The notes under the pieces: generated by a model | What the model was told of the DNA's origin: nothing | Seen by the model: the letters and a program-made list of their open reading frames with translations, nothing else | Database searches by the model: none | In this document: positions 9,800 to 20,776 of the stretch, in pieces | Layout of the letters: every line of letters starts with the position of its first letter | Numbering within the stretch: position 1 is the first letter of the stretch | Position numbers and translations under genes: made by a program | Source: Paramecium octaurelia | Taxonomy: Eukaryota; Ciliophora; Oligohymenophorea; Peniculida; Parameciidae | NCBI GenBank assembly: GCA_905182995.1 | Contig: CAJJDP010000050.1 | Coordinates: 524,546-545,321 of the forward strand | Length of the DNA: 20,776 bases | Direction: 5' to 3'

Positions 9800-10440
9800 T
9801 CTGATTCCAAACTTTAACCAATCCACTTGAACATAAAAATTGATTAGCTGAATGATAATGTCCTGTATATCTCCAGAAATTTGATAAGTTTTCAACCATT
9901 TCAGAAAAGCAACCTGATACACCATTATAAAGCAAAATATAATTATCGTTCATAAATATAAAATCAATTCATTGTTTTATCTTTACTTCCTGATATGAAC
10001 AGTTCTTCATTATTATTCAAAATTAAACAATAGATACAACTACTAAGTTCATAAAACATCTTAACAGATCCATTAACTATGTTAATCCATAGACCAAATT
10101 ATAATTTATAAGTAACTGCCAGATATAAATTGGGTTGACTTCTTCATAAAATTTAAAGCATAAACAGTTTTTTAATGTTCACTTAGAAGTTGAATTAGTG
10201 TCAACTATTCTTATTTAAATTGATAAACTTTGATCTTATTATTACACCCAGCTAATATAATTGAATTATCTTAATTAATAGCAATTGCATTACACTATTC
10301 ACTATATTGAATTGAATGATTCTATATTAAATTATAAATGAATAATTATTCGTTATTTTCTTTTGTATTAGTACTTGATTATTCTAATGTGGTTGACTAT
10401 TATACTCCTTAAAAGTATTCATCAATTTTGTTTTGATGTT
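9800..10440 (-). pseudogene. Decayed WD40-repeat protein
   Basis: Minus-strand translation gives recognisable WD40 blades of the abundant Paramecium type. From about 10310 the frame reads CNAIAINQDNSIILAGCNNK, then IKVYQFKQEQL, LLSEHQKTVYALNFMKKS and TQFISGSYLQIIIWSMDQHS, ending at TGA 10049-10051. The next blade continues in another frame with CLILNNNEELFISGSKDKT and stops at TGA 9964-9966, where the family normally has Trp (KFW), so TGG has become TGA. Further fragments (FLCSSGLVKVWN) continue to about 9800. An upstream piece (about 10420-10330, FKEYNSQPHQNNQ) may be the N-terminal part. WD40 propellers are interaction scaffolds. At least two frameshifts and one nonsense codon make this a pseudogene. 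Confidence 0.75.
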
Positions 10441-10559
10441 AGCCAGGGATATGCATTGATAATTTTTATTAATTTATGTATTCAATTAAACTTAATTCAA
10501 ATATAAATAAATTTCTCTTTTATGCTACGTAATATGAATATAAGGATCTTATTATTGAA

Positions 10560-11802
10560 ATAGAAATTTATATTATGGCAATGAAATTGCACTATTTGGA
10601 TATTATTCCTATTTTTGGGAAATCTAAGTGAAATCGTAGGAATAGGGGAACCGAAAACGAGCTTTTGTTGAGAAGAATAAAGAGCTGCTGGATGGAAAAG
10701 AAAGGGAGAATCTATGGAATGAGAGAATTACTAAAGTTAAAGATGAAAGAATACCAAATAGAGATAAATTTTGATGGAAAAGGGCTAATACTCTATGATG
10801 AAGACCCCTCTTATCATTACTCCCATAATATGGATCACCAAGAAGTGTGAGGAAAAAAGTTGTTTAATTAGATATTTTCAGAGAAAATAAGTATTTATCA
10901 TTAAATTAAATTTAATGATTCATGATTTATAACTAAAATGAAGATTTGATAGAATTATCTTAATATACAATAAAGTTTTTAAATTTTCCTTACCATTAGA
11001 ATGCAAAATCAGAATTGAAAAGAACTGGTACCCAAATACAATACCAAGTATTATTGAAGCCAAGATAATCATACACAGATTTCTTTAGCGGCAATTGAAA
11101 TAACAACAAGTTTAATCTAAAATGAAAGTGGAAATCTTTTTGACAATTACTACTTAAAGTTAAATTCAGCAATTAAGTTGGTTGATACAGATTCTGAAAA
11201 TTATGAATTAATTCAAAAGTATGTTGATAATACTTATGGAAGTACTTATTCTTCTTTACAATCTCAAAATTTTAGAAATATTTAAGATTAAGAGGAAAGG
11301 AGAAAAGGATAAATTTAAGAATGTGGGCAATAGGATGTTGTTATGGCATGGTTCAAGATTAACAAAGTTTGTAGGTATTATGAGTCAAGGCTTAAGAATT
11401 GCCCCTCATGAGGCACCATGTACTGGATATATGTTTGGAAAAGGAGTTTACTTTGCAGATTCCGTTTCTAAATCAGCAAACTATTGTTGTGCCTCTTCTT
11501 CAAATCCTGTTGGACTAATTTTATTATGTAATGTAGCTCTATGAAAATGGTAGGAAAGAACTGAGGCCGATTATGAGGCAAGTAATTTAGAACCTGACTG
11601 TTAAAGTACAAAAGGAATTGGGAAAATGGCTCCTGATGAAACTGTTGAATTTTAAGATATGAAAGTTCTGATAGGAAAACCAGAGGATCAGCAACTTAAG
11701 AGCGATTTGATGTGCAATTAATACATAGTTTATAATGTGGACTAAGTAAGGATAAAATATTTTGTAAAATTAGAATTTTTATATAAATAACAAATGAAGT
11801 GA
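10560..11802 (+). pseudogene. Poly(ADP-ribose) polymerase pseudogene
   Basis: The 3' half is a typical PARP. The regulatory helical domain is at about 11080-11250 ([51 protein letters not shown]). The catalytic domain follows, with [23 protein letters not shown] (NAD-binding His) at 11339-11359, [42 protein letters not shown] and a C-terminal NQYIVYNVDQVRIKYFVKL, then TGA 11800-11802. Upstream fragments (FWEIQVKSQ, LLDGKERENLWNERI, FDGKGLILYDEDPS) could be a WGR DNA-sensing domain but are scattered over frames. Breaks: one extra T within 11254-11257, a TGA at 11542-11544 where the family has Gly (VALG), and more upstream. The catalytic Glu of NEYIVYD is TAA, that is Gln, at 11719-11721. PARPs transfer ADP-ribose from NAD+ to proteins, usually at DNA breaks in the nucleus; this copy should be inactive. 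Confidence 0.85.
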
Positions 11803-12232
11803 ATCTGATGTATATTTTATATCCTAATTTTTCACCTAATCTTTTTAACGTGATTATTATGAGTTAAACTGTTTAGATTAGAATTATCATTATTAATTAT
11901 GCGAGTTTTTGATAATTAGATTAAGAATCACACATCATGCTCAATTACAAACTATCGTTTAAAAACATTATAAAAGATCTATCAATATCAGTAGGGTCTT
12001 TTTAAAGTTCTATGAAAGGTATAAATTTATCTATCTTAAGATAATAAGACTCTTTATTTGTTCCCTTAAATTGTTTTCTTAAATTTATAATTTATATTTT
12101 AGCACATCATAATTTATGATACAAATATGGTGCAAACTTTATAATTCATATGCTTGTTGAACCTTTATTTCAAGTAAATTAGCCTAACCACCATAACCAG
12201 GCCGATTACTCTACATCAACTTTATAAATTGA
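11803..12232. other. Intergenic stretch between PARP and surface-antigen pseudogenes
   Basis: AT-rich, without a convincing frame. A short plus-strand piece (ADYSTSTLQIDQHF, about 12201-12242) abuts the antigen sequence in another frame and might be its shifted N-terminal part. No signal peptide or promoter element can be recognised. Confidence 0.4.
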
Positions 12233-14319
12233 TCAACATTTTATAAGGAAACTCCAGATGGATGCATGGCACAACCTACATCATGCAGAGAAATAAATCT
12301 TAATAACTGTAAAGACGGAGAGTCAGTGAGTGGAAACTGTTATTGGAAAACTTCTACTTGTGTAGAAAAATAATGTGAAAATTTAGGTTTAAATACTCAT
12401 GATTAATGTCATAATGTATTGAGTACTTGCACTGTTGCTCAAGATTTGTAAAATTGTATGAAACTAGCTACCGAATGTAGTAGTTATAAAAAATAAGAGA
12501 AATATAAATTTACTTCAGATAAATCTTTATGTAGTTGGAGAATTGATAAATGCGTTAATATATAATTTTCTGATGCTGATAATTATGAATCTTATAATAC
12601 AAACTTGAAATGCTCAGAATTTCTAACAAAAACAGACAAATGCATTGTTGTTGAGAGTGAAAAATTTAGGGTGCATTGATAAATCTCCTTTATGTAGTGA
12701 TTACACTTCTGATAGATAATGTTACTCAACAAAAACAGGTTAAGAATGTATATGGGCAACTGGGAAATGCTTAAATAAATCAGATTTCGCAGTAGGAGAA
12801 TGCTCTACTTTAAAGGGACAAAATAAGATTGTGAGAAATATCGATTAGAATGTTATAATTAAGTGAGCGCTTTAGTTACTGATAATTGTATATTAGATTG
12901 TACTAAAAAGACAGGATCAGACTTAACACTAGAGTTTTGTGCAAGTATAAATTCTCAGTGTTCTCTTAGTAGTAGAAAGAATTAATGCGTCGGCATTAAA
13001 TCTTCTTGTTCGGATTATACATCAAGTACTGATTGCTATAAATCTACTCAAAGTTATTGCTTTTATTCAAATGGTAGTTGCATTTAAATCACTTCTGTTA
13101 CAGATTGCCAAAAAGTTAATTCTGGTGTTTTAAGTGATTCCATTTGCAAACTGTATAATAGTGCATGTACAATTAATTAAGCAGGCACTTCATGTTAGGA
13201 AAGGAAAGCTGCTTGTACTAATTATGGCACAACTTAAGCAGATTGCAGCATTTCGACAAAAGGAAATTGCTTATGGAAAGATTCAACTTGTATTGGTATA
13301 GTAAAGCCTGCAGGTTCAGATATGTGTTAAATGAAATTTTGTGTTATGGGATCATTAAAACATTCTTCATGTTAAGATTTTAATTTGGGTTGCACAAGAA
13401 ATCAAGAAGGAAGTCGTTGCCAATTTTAGGATACTGTTTGTTTAAACTACACAAAGTAATCATAATGTAGGGCTTCAACAAACAAGTATTGTCGATGGAA
13501 AAATAATGCTTGCATTAAATCAACTGATATTTCGACTGAATGTGAATTATTTTCTTCTTTATCAATTAGTGAGGTAGGCTGTAGCAATCTACTTACAGAT
13601 TGTATTAATTTAATAGATAACAGTGGTTGCCAGCCTATTAAAACAGATTGCAGTGGTTATTAATCAGAAAATGCTTGTAATAAAATTTCATCAATCTAAT
13701 GTTTTTGGAATTCATCATGTAAATCTTATGCTTCCACAGCTGTTTGTGAATTAATTAGAAAAAATAATCTCACAAATGAAGATTGCCTTATATTCTCTAA
13801 TAATAATTGTGTTATTGGTGATGGCAAATGTTAGATTAAATCAGCTACTTGTGCTGGTTATTCTACTAAATAATCGTGTACTTATAGTACTGAAGATAAA
13901 TGTATGTGGTTAAATGATAATTGTTTTGCAATTTCTTATCCTTAAATCTATGAAGCAGTTACCACAAAAGGAGGTAAATCTTATTGTGAGAAATAAAATT
14001 CTATATGCACTGTTAACATTGAAGGTTACTGCTAATTAAGAAAAGCAAAATGCTCTGATTATTAATCAAGTGCTAAGTGCTCATTTTCAGATGAAGGTCG
14101 GTGTTTCTGGAATACTGCTTGTACCTTATTGTCATCATCAAAGATTCTTGTTCATAAGTGACTGGTTATAATTTGAGACATGATGTATGCCATTCATTCC
14201 ATCCTGAATGCACTATAGATACTTCTCTTTCATAATGTAAATTAAATCCAAGATGTAAATTAGCAGAAGCAAATTATGACATTGATGGAAAGAAATGTCT
14301 CAGAACATCTCTACCTGAC

Positions 14320-14383
14320 AACTCACTAACCTCTCTTAAAATAAGCAAATTAACTCACTAACCTCTCTTAAAATAAGCAAATT
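14320..14383 (+). repeat. 32-bp perfect tandem duplication inside the antigen gene
   Basis: Two head-to-tail identical 32-bp units (14320-14351 and 14352-14383), beginning AACTCACTAACC and ending ATAAGCAAATT. The cysteine frame before it and the cysteine frame after it differ by exactly the 32-nt insertion. Counting only one unit makes the reading frame continuous. Confidence 0.95.
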
Positions 14384-17300
14384 ATAATGTGAAGATTTAG
14401 CATTATCGGGAGGGTATTCCCATAGTATTTGCTCTTAAATGGGTTATGATTGCACTGATAATAAATCAAAAACCAAATGCATAACGATGAAATCATAATG
14501 TTAAGATTATGGTGAAGAATGTGCTGACGCGACAAATGCAGGGAAATTCTGTTATATAGACAATAATATATGCATGCAAATAACATCCAAATCGTAATGC
14601 TCATAATTTATAGATAAGGATGTAACTGATTAGTAATGCACATCTGTGTTAAATGGTTGCGTACCAAATTTTTCTCTTACTCAATGTTAAGAATAAAAGC
14701 AAACATGCGGAGAATACCTTACAAAAGATACTTGCACATAATCTGTGGAAACTTATAGGTGTGTATTTTCAATATTGAGCTCCACTTGTATAAATTCACC
14801 ACCATGTCCACAACTCGCTAGTCACTTATAATCTATATGGGATTGCTCTAAGTATGGCTGTACAACTCTAGATGGTCAGTGTGGAAATAAGGGAGATCAA
14901 TAGTAGAGATAACAAGTGCTATCCTAAGGATGGTGTTTGCGGTTATCTTACTGATTGAGGTATTTTAAGTGGTAATTATGGCTTTGAAGCGTGCAGACAA
15001 TATTGTGTAGTTGCTAATTGTGTGATTTCCACCAGTGGAAGTTGTATGAATGCAAAGGCTTGTAACCAATACACAACTGAAGATACTTGCACACTTGATT
15101 CTACTTATTTCCAACTTTGTTATTGGAAGTGGCTTCTGCTATCCTTTAGCTTCTTCTAGTGAATGCTCAAAAATATCAGGTACAATGCGTACCTATTGCA
15201 ATACTTATTCTTGGAAGAAGTGCATTGAGAATTATAAAGGTTGCATTGCAGCCAAATAATGCTATGAGTATTAAAACCCTAACGATTGTTACTCTTACTA
15301 CAGTAATAATTATATAAAAAAATGTTATTGGGTGGCTTCAGATAATGTTTGTCATGCATTTGGATAAACAAATTGTAAACTAGTTACGGGTACATGATTA
15401 ACTCATGAGTAATGTTAAGAATATAGTTCTTACTGCACAGTGAACAAAAATGGAACTTAATGTTAAAAGTTTGGTGACAGGTGCTGGTACGATTATAAAG
15501 AGGAGGCTTCCTGCTCAGTTGCTATCGAAGGAGGATGCATATGGAGTGGCAGTTGTTATAAAATCTCATAATGTTCAGATATCAATGGTAAAAGTAATCT
15601 AACTGATTCTACCTGTTAATTATATGGTTCTAATTGTACTGTAAACAAAGCAAGAACAGCCTGTTAGGATAAATTGAATAATTGTAGTGATTATGGGACT
15701 GATGAAACAAAATGTTCTTATTCAAAAAATGATATTAAAGTTATAATATAAAATGTACATGAAAGTCTGATAACAATACATGACTATAAATGGCAAGTAA
15801 ATGCAATGAAAATAAATAAAATACTTGTTATGCTTCCTAGGGAGGGGTCTGTTTTTATAGATCAGCCTACTGCTTTTCGCTTCCAGAAGATTAGTGTAGC
15901 TTAATACCAACTACAAATTTGACAAGAAAAATATGTTCAAGTTATAAACCCTGTTAACTAAATAAGATAGGAGATAAATGCGTATATAAAGCAGCAACTT
16001 GCAGTTATTATTCCACTTAAAGCACTTGCGAAAGAGAATCAAATGAGGGACTATGCGTCTGGGATGTGTCTTGTGTTAAAATATCAAAAGCATCACATTG
16101 CTCATAGGTTTTCCTTGAAGCTTCTACAGATCCAGCCTGCAGTAATAATATATTGAGAATGAAAACATAAAATGCAATATGTGTTGGAATCAATAATCTT
16201 TGCGCCTCAAATGCATCAACAACAGCATGCCAGGAAATGAAAAGCACTTGTGATGAGTATGGTACAGATAACATTCTTTTACATATGCAACAGAAGGCAT
16301 TTGCTATTTTGATAATGTTAGTAATAAATGCATTCAGACTCTTACTGATTGCACAATTATTGTTGAAAATAATCCTTCTAATACTGTTAGCTCATTGTAC
16401 GATGGTTGCGTAGTAAATTCTACAAGAACTGCTTGTTAAAATATTCAAGCTAAGTGCTCTAATTATATAGAAAGCCAATGTTCAGTAGCAACTGAGAGAA
16501 TTTGTATTTGGTTCGAAAACGAATGTTAAAAATTCATTCCACAACCTGTTAAATCTGATTGTTCTAACACAATAGGATCAAAATGAAGTCACACAAATTG
16601 TTAATTTTATAGTTAAGATTGCACATCAAATTATTCTGGTTCAAATTGTATCTTTTATTAGGAGACATGTGACAAATATTTAGATTCTGATGATTCTTCA
16701 CAAGCAAAAAATGGAAAATGCATTTTTATGGCTCCTAATTGTAAAGCAATTTTGTCTTCTGCTGATTGTTAATTAGTAGTTGATAATACTAACAAGCTAA
16801 CACATGAAATTTGCTAATCCTATAACATAAAATGTACTGTAAATAGAGAAAAATCCGCTTGCACAGAATTTAAGATTGCCTGCTCTAGTTATTCCATTTA
16901 AAATTGTGTTCAATCTTAAAATGGCTTATGTTATTCGTAATCAAATGCTTGTTATGAAACAAGCGAAGCAACAAATTGTAAAAATATTGAATTAGGAGCT
17001 GGAAGGGCCTCTCATGAAAGCTGCACAGCTATAAAATCAATTTGTACTAAAAATTCTGATAATTCGAAATATGCAAGTAGAACTTGCGAAAACTACATTG
17101 ATACAGTTTTTAATCATCTAAATTGTAATTTGTGGTTAAATACATGTACTGTTAACAAATATATGAAATGGATGTATTATGATGCCAAATAATTGCGATT
17201 CATAAACATCTTCCTGCATTTGGTCCGTTCTTGGTGATTGTTTCCAATAAGGAACTAAATGAGTTCTAAAAACATGCAATTTGGCAGCAGAAAATGCTAA

Positions 17301-18493
17301 TTTGATAATGGTACAAAATGTTCCACTTTCTTATAGACTTGCACAGTTGCGAAAACTGGATAATGTAAACCCAGAGTTAATTGTGACTAATATTTAGAAT
17401 CTAAGAAATGTATATCTGACAATTCAGGTAATAAATGCTTTTGGAATCCAACCCAATAAAAGTGTGTGTTGTTAAAATGTGAGAATATAGAAGCCACTAA
17501 TTTATATAATTCTCATGAGAAATGTTTTGCCATTGATACCTTATAACTGAAATGTACTGTAAAATCTTAGAATGGTGTTATTGCTATGGGATGTCAAAGC
17601 AGAGCAGCCTGTTCAACATATATTAAAGAATAATGCTATAAGGATAATATTGATACACTATGTGAATGGAATACAAATTTGGCTAATCCTATATGCTCAA
17701 CTAAGTCGTGTTCAACAGCTCTTAAATCAATTACTACTAAATAAGGGCGTAAAGATTATTATTCAGAACCTTAGGTGGAAAGTACTGTTGCTGCCACTTT
17801 AGATTCAGGTATTGTTTCATTAGGAGGATGTTAAAATATCACTTCTTGCTCTAATTATATTCACTAAGATTAATGCTTATTTGATAATAAAGGAAATTAA
17901 TGTGGTTGGAATGGCGTCAAATGTGATGTTAAATCTTGTTTAACTGCACCAGCAACTTCAGATTATGATGACGATTAAAAATGTAAAAATTACTTTGATA
18001 ATACTTGCACTGTTTCAGAATCTGGGTAAGGATGAGTTGTTATACCTGATGGATGTGAAAGTATGACAGAAAAATAGTGTTTAAAAAATAACAAGGGGGA
18101 TCTTTGTTATTGGGATGGAACCTAATGCATAACTAGATCATGCGAAAATGCACCTGATTCATTAAGCTCAAGTGATTAATGCAATAGTTATTTATAAGGA
18201 TGTACAAGAGAGGATGTTACAAAATGTAAGACAAAAGCATGTGAAGAATTTGAGTTTAGTAGTAATGATGAATGTAGATAAGCAATGCCCAAATGTACAT
18301 CAAATGGAGTAAATTGTGTTGAAAGAGGATTTTGTAGTTAAGCAAGTAAAGCAGGATGTGTAACATCAAAGTATAATGAAATATGTGATTGGGTAGAATA
18401 ATAAGGAAATTCAAAGGCTTATTGTGCGGTTAAATCTTGTAGCACTGCTCCAATATCATATACAACTGATACTTAATGTAGTTAATATTTATC

Positions 18494-19220
18494 TAATTGC
18501 ACTACTAAATCTGGAGGCGGATGCATTATTAAATCTACTTGTTAAAATACCAAAATATCTGCTGCGTGTATTACTGCCTTAGATGGCACTAAATGTTCAT
18601 GGGATTCATAATTAAATTAATGTACTCTATAAGATTGCTATGATTTTACAGGAACCTCGCATTCTATGTGTAAAAATATTAAACCCACTTGCACTGTTGG
18701 GTTAAATGGAAAATGTGCAAAAATGTAAAATTGTGAATCAACAACTCTCAAAGCTGCTTGTGTCGAAGGATTAAACGGTCCGTGTTTATGGATAAATCAA
18801 TACATTAATTTTGATGGTACCAAAGGTGCATGCTTTTAATATTCATCTTGTTCAAGTATTTCATGGACGACACACGCTGAATGTTAATTAATTTCTAGTA
18901 ATTGCACAACTGATGGTTTTAAATGTGTTGGCCTCTTGACCTGCGCTGAAACCAATACAAATGGAGGATGCATAAAAGGGATAGATGGTTTATGTGCTCA
19001 AAGTTTCCCATCGACTAATACAGCTGGCCCAGAAATATGTAAATTATTTACTACTTGCGAAGATATTTATTATTCAACACATGATCAATGTAATAAATCA
19101 AATAAGTAATGTACAACAGATGGATCAAATCGTTGTATGACACTGGGAGTATGTTCAAATTATAAACTAAATCAGAATTGTTTTTTAAATGATAAAGGTT
19201 AAATCAAAGAAAATGGATAA
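18494..19220 (+). repeat. Long direct repeat, copy 1
   Basis: This segment of the antigen coding sequence recurs at 20050-20775 with about a dozen substitutions and one 1-base length difference in a T run (six T here, five T in copy 2). In copy 1 the cysteine frame is open throughout. At 19107-19109 copy 1 has TAA where copy 2 has CAA, a synonymous Gln pair. Confidence 0.95.
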
Positions 19221-20045
19221 GTAATATCCACAGGAATATGCATTTGGGATAAAACTTAATGTAGAGATCAGACTTGCGAAGATTTAGAAGGTACAAGTCA
19301 TTAAACTTGTAAACAGTAGTTATCTAAATGTACATCAAATGGATAAAAATGTATAGCTTAAGATAAATGTTCAACATTCTAAACACAAAGTATTTGCTAA
19401 AATGCTGTAGGAACTGATGGCATTTGTTTTTGGGAAGCTGCTTCAGCTTCAAATAACAACAAAGCTTTGTGTAGAGTTAAATTATGCTCAGATATTTCAA
19501 ATGGATAGACAGCAGCAATATGTCAACAGAACCTATCCACCTGTATTTCAGACGGAAATTAATGTATTGCTCAAAGTAAGTGTTCTGATTACAAAACTAT
19601 AACAGGATGCAATTATGGTGGTTTAGATGGAATTTGTATCTTCACATAATCAGTTGCTAAAGATGCAAAAATAGGAGATGGTTCATGTGCTTTGATGGTT
19701 TCCTGTGTAAGCGCTTCTTCATCATAAATAGCATGTGAAAAAGCTAAAGATAAATGTGCATGGACTCCTAAAAGTGAATAGACTCCAAGTAAATGCTCTC
19801 CTCATACATGTGAAACCTATAAGTTAACAAATCAAGTATGCACCAATCTTCTTAATTGGAATAAAACAAGTCAATAATTTTGTTCTGAAATAAATGGCCT
19901 TTGTTAGGCAGTTGATCCAGCAACATTAACATATTCAAACTGTTTTGTTACAACAAGTTACACATATACCTGGAATGCTCAAACTAATAAATGTGAATTA
20001 TGTAAGAAAAATGTTGTTATTGATAATCAAAATAATTAAAGTTAA

Positions 20046-20046
20046 N
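20046..20046. other. Ambiguous base, probable assembly gap or join
   Basis: The only N in the window. Sequence to its left is near the expected C-terminal end of the antigen; sequence to its right jumps back to a module found 1.56 kb upstream. The order across this point is not reliable. Confidence 0.9.
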
Positions 20047-20049
20047 TTT

Positions 20050-20775
20050 TAATTGCACTACTAAATCTGGAGGCGAATGCATTATTAAATCTACTTGTTA
20101 AAATACCAAAATATCTGCTGCGTGTATTACTGCCTTAGATGGCACTAAATGTTCATGGGATTCATAATTAAATTAATGTACTCTATAAGATTGCTATGAT
20201 TTTACAGTAACCTCGCATTCTATGCGTAAAAATATTAAACCCACTTGCACTGTTGGGTTAAATGGAAAATGTGCAAAAATGTAAAATTGTGAATCAACAA
20301 CTCTCAAAGCTGCTTGTGTTGAAGGATTAAACGGTCCGTGTTTATGGATAAATCAATACATTAATTTTGATGGTACCAAAGGTGCATGCTTTTAATATTC
20401 ATCTTGTTCAAGAGTTTCATGGACGACACACGCTGAATGTTAATTAATTTCTAGTAATTGCACAACTGATGGTTTTAAATGTGTTGGCCTCTTGACCTGC
20501 GCTGAAACCAATACAAATGGAGGGTGCATAAAAGGGATAGATGGTTTATGTGCTCAAAGTTTGCCATCGATTAATACAGCTGGCCCAGAAATATGTAAAT
20601 TATTTACTACCTGCGAAGATATTTATTATTCAACACATGATCAATGTAATAAATCAAATAAGCAATGCACAACAGATGGATCAAATCGTTGTATGACACT
20701 GGGAGTATGTTCAAATTATAAACTAAATCAGAATTGTTTTTAAATGATAAAGGTTAAATCAAAGAAAATGGATAA
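20050..20775 (+). repeat. Long direct repeat, copy 2 (about 98% identical)
   Basis: Begins right after the N and runs to the window end. It encodes the same PSA modules in a different frame from the preceding antigen sequence. Differences from copy 1 include loss of a Cys (TGT to CGT near 20223), Gly to Val and Gly to Glu changes, and a missing T near 20741 that shifts the frame. It is either a diverged second copy or allele, or sequence joined wrongly across the gap. Confidence 0.9.
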
Positions 20776-20776
20776 T

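Larger units (their letters stand above)
12233..20045 (+). pseudogene. Paramecium surface antigen (PSA-domain, i-antigen) pseudogene
   Basis: Conceptual translation is a cysteine-periodic protein of about 2,600 codons, in the size range of Paramecium i-antigens. Modules repeat roughly every 65-80 residues in the order C-x-x-Y, C-x-W, C-x-x-K-x-C, and C-T/S-x-x-x. Examples are CSDYTSSTDCYKSTQSYC and CEDLALSGGYSHSICSQMGY. Such proteins coat the cell and cilia through a GPI anchor. Frame changes occur near 12660, 12815, 14135, 14320-14383 (32-bp duplication), 14900, 15125, 15740, 16280, 17160 and 17285. TGAs lie at 14956, 15395, 15760, 15781, 16584, 17260 and 18033. The longest clean run is 18036-20045 (670 codons). 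A TGA at 12230 and the absence of a signal peptide show the 5' end is lost or shifted. The segment before the N (YTWNAQTNKCELCKKN) resembles the family's last domain, but the hydrophobic GPI tail is not seen. Confidence 0.85.

Noticed and set aside
1479..10440. Transposon, telomere repeat or tRNA/rRNA gene in the AT-rich interval
   Set aside because: I saw no transposase motif, terminal inverted repeats, G/C-rich telomere repeats or tRNA-like cloverleaf segments.
10665..10850. Standard-code ORF of 61 codons
   Set aside because: Its ATG start is arbitrary; part of the frame may be a piece of the decayed PARP N-terminal region, but it is not a gene of its own.
12640..12680. Explaining antigen frameshifts by micro-introns
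   Set aside because: At the first break the possible GT...AG segments, when removed, do not restore the cysteine frame. I did not test every break this way, but none shows an obvious GTA...TAG intron.
14368..14604. Minus-strand ORF of 78 codons
   Set aside because: Antisense shadow of the cysteine-rich antigen sequence.
15722..16274. Two minus-strand ORFs inside the antigen region
   Set aside because: Both are antisense to segments with clear cysteine periodicity on the plus strand.
14956..18035. Selenocysteine or other TGA recoding to rescue the antigen gene
   Set aside because: The many frameshifts in the same gene cannot be rescued by recoding, so mutation is the simpler explanation.
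17572..19602. Plus-strand ORFs at 17572-17802 and 19417-19602
   Set aside because: They are out of frame with the cysteine-periodic reading, which is open through both places.

Overview
The window reads as DNA of a ciliate, almost certainly Paramecium. Reading frames stay open only if TAA and TAG are read as glutamine and TGA is the sole stop. The first gene is cut by introns of 26-28 nt with GT...AG ends. The right third encodes a cysteine-periodic Paramecium surface antigen (PSA). Base composition is very AT-rich, and ORFs called with the standard code are nearly all fragments or shadows.

Layout. (1) 1-1468, plus strand: 3' part of a TPR-repeat gene, intact, with one micro-intron in each 34-residue repeat. 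(2) 1479-10440: about 9 kb with no intact recognisable gene. It is not featureless: decayed gene fragments sit on both strands. They include an unknown gene ending 11 bp from the TPR stop (minus), a P-loop GTPase of AIG1/GIMAP-like appearance (minus), a probable hybrid histidine kinase (minus), several unrecognised plus-strand pieces, and a WD40 gene of the Paramecium multigene type (minus). (3) 10560-11802, plus: a poly(ADP-ribose) polymerase pseudogene with a readable catalytic domain, one frameshift, one TGA, and the catalytic glutamate changed to glutamine. (4) 12233-20045, plus: about 7.8 kb of surface-antigen coding sequence, full length for the family but broken by at least ten frame changes and seven in-frame TGAs. 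One of the frame changes is a 32-bp tandem duplication. (5) 20046 is an N; everything after it is a roughly 98% identical second copy of 18494-19220.

The window therefore looks like a gene-decay zone, perhaps subtelomeric or poorly constrained germline-type DNA, between a living TPR gene and a dead surface-antigen gene. I see no RNA gene, CRISPR array, telomeric repeat or intact transposon. I do not see a clearly new molecular system. The most informative items are the exon-intron repeat units of the TPR gene, the Glu-to-Gln PARP, the histidine-kinase relic, and the antigen pseudogene with its terminal repeat. Relic assignments were made by eye and without alignment, so confidence is given conservatively.
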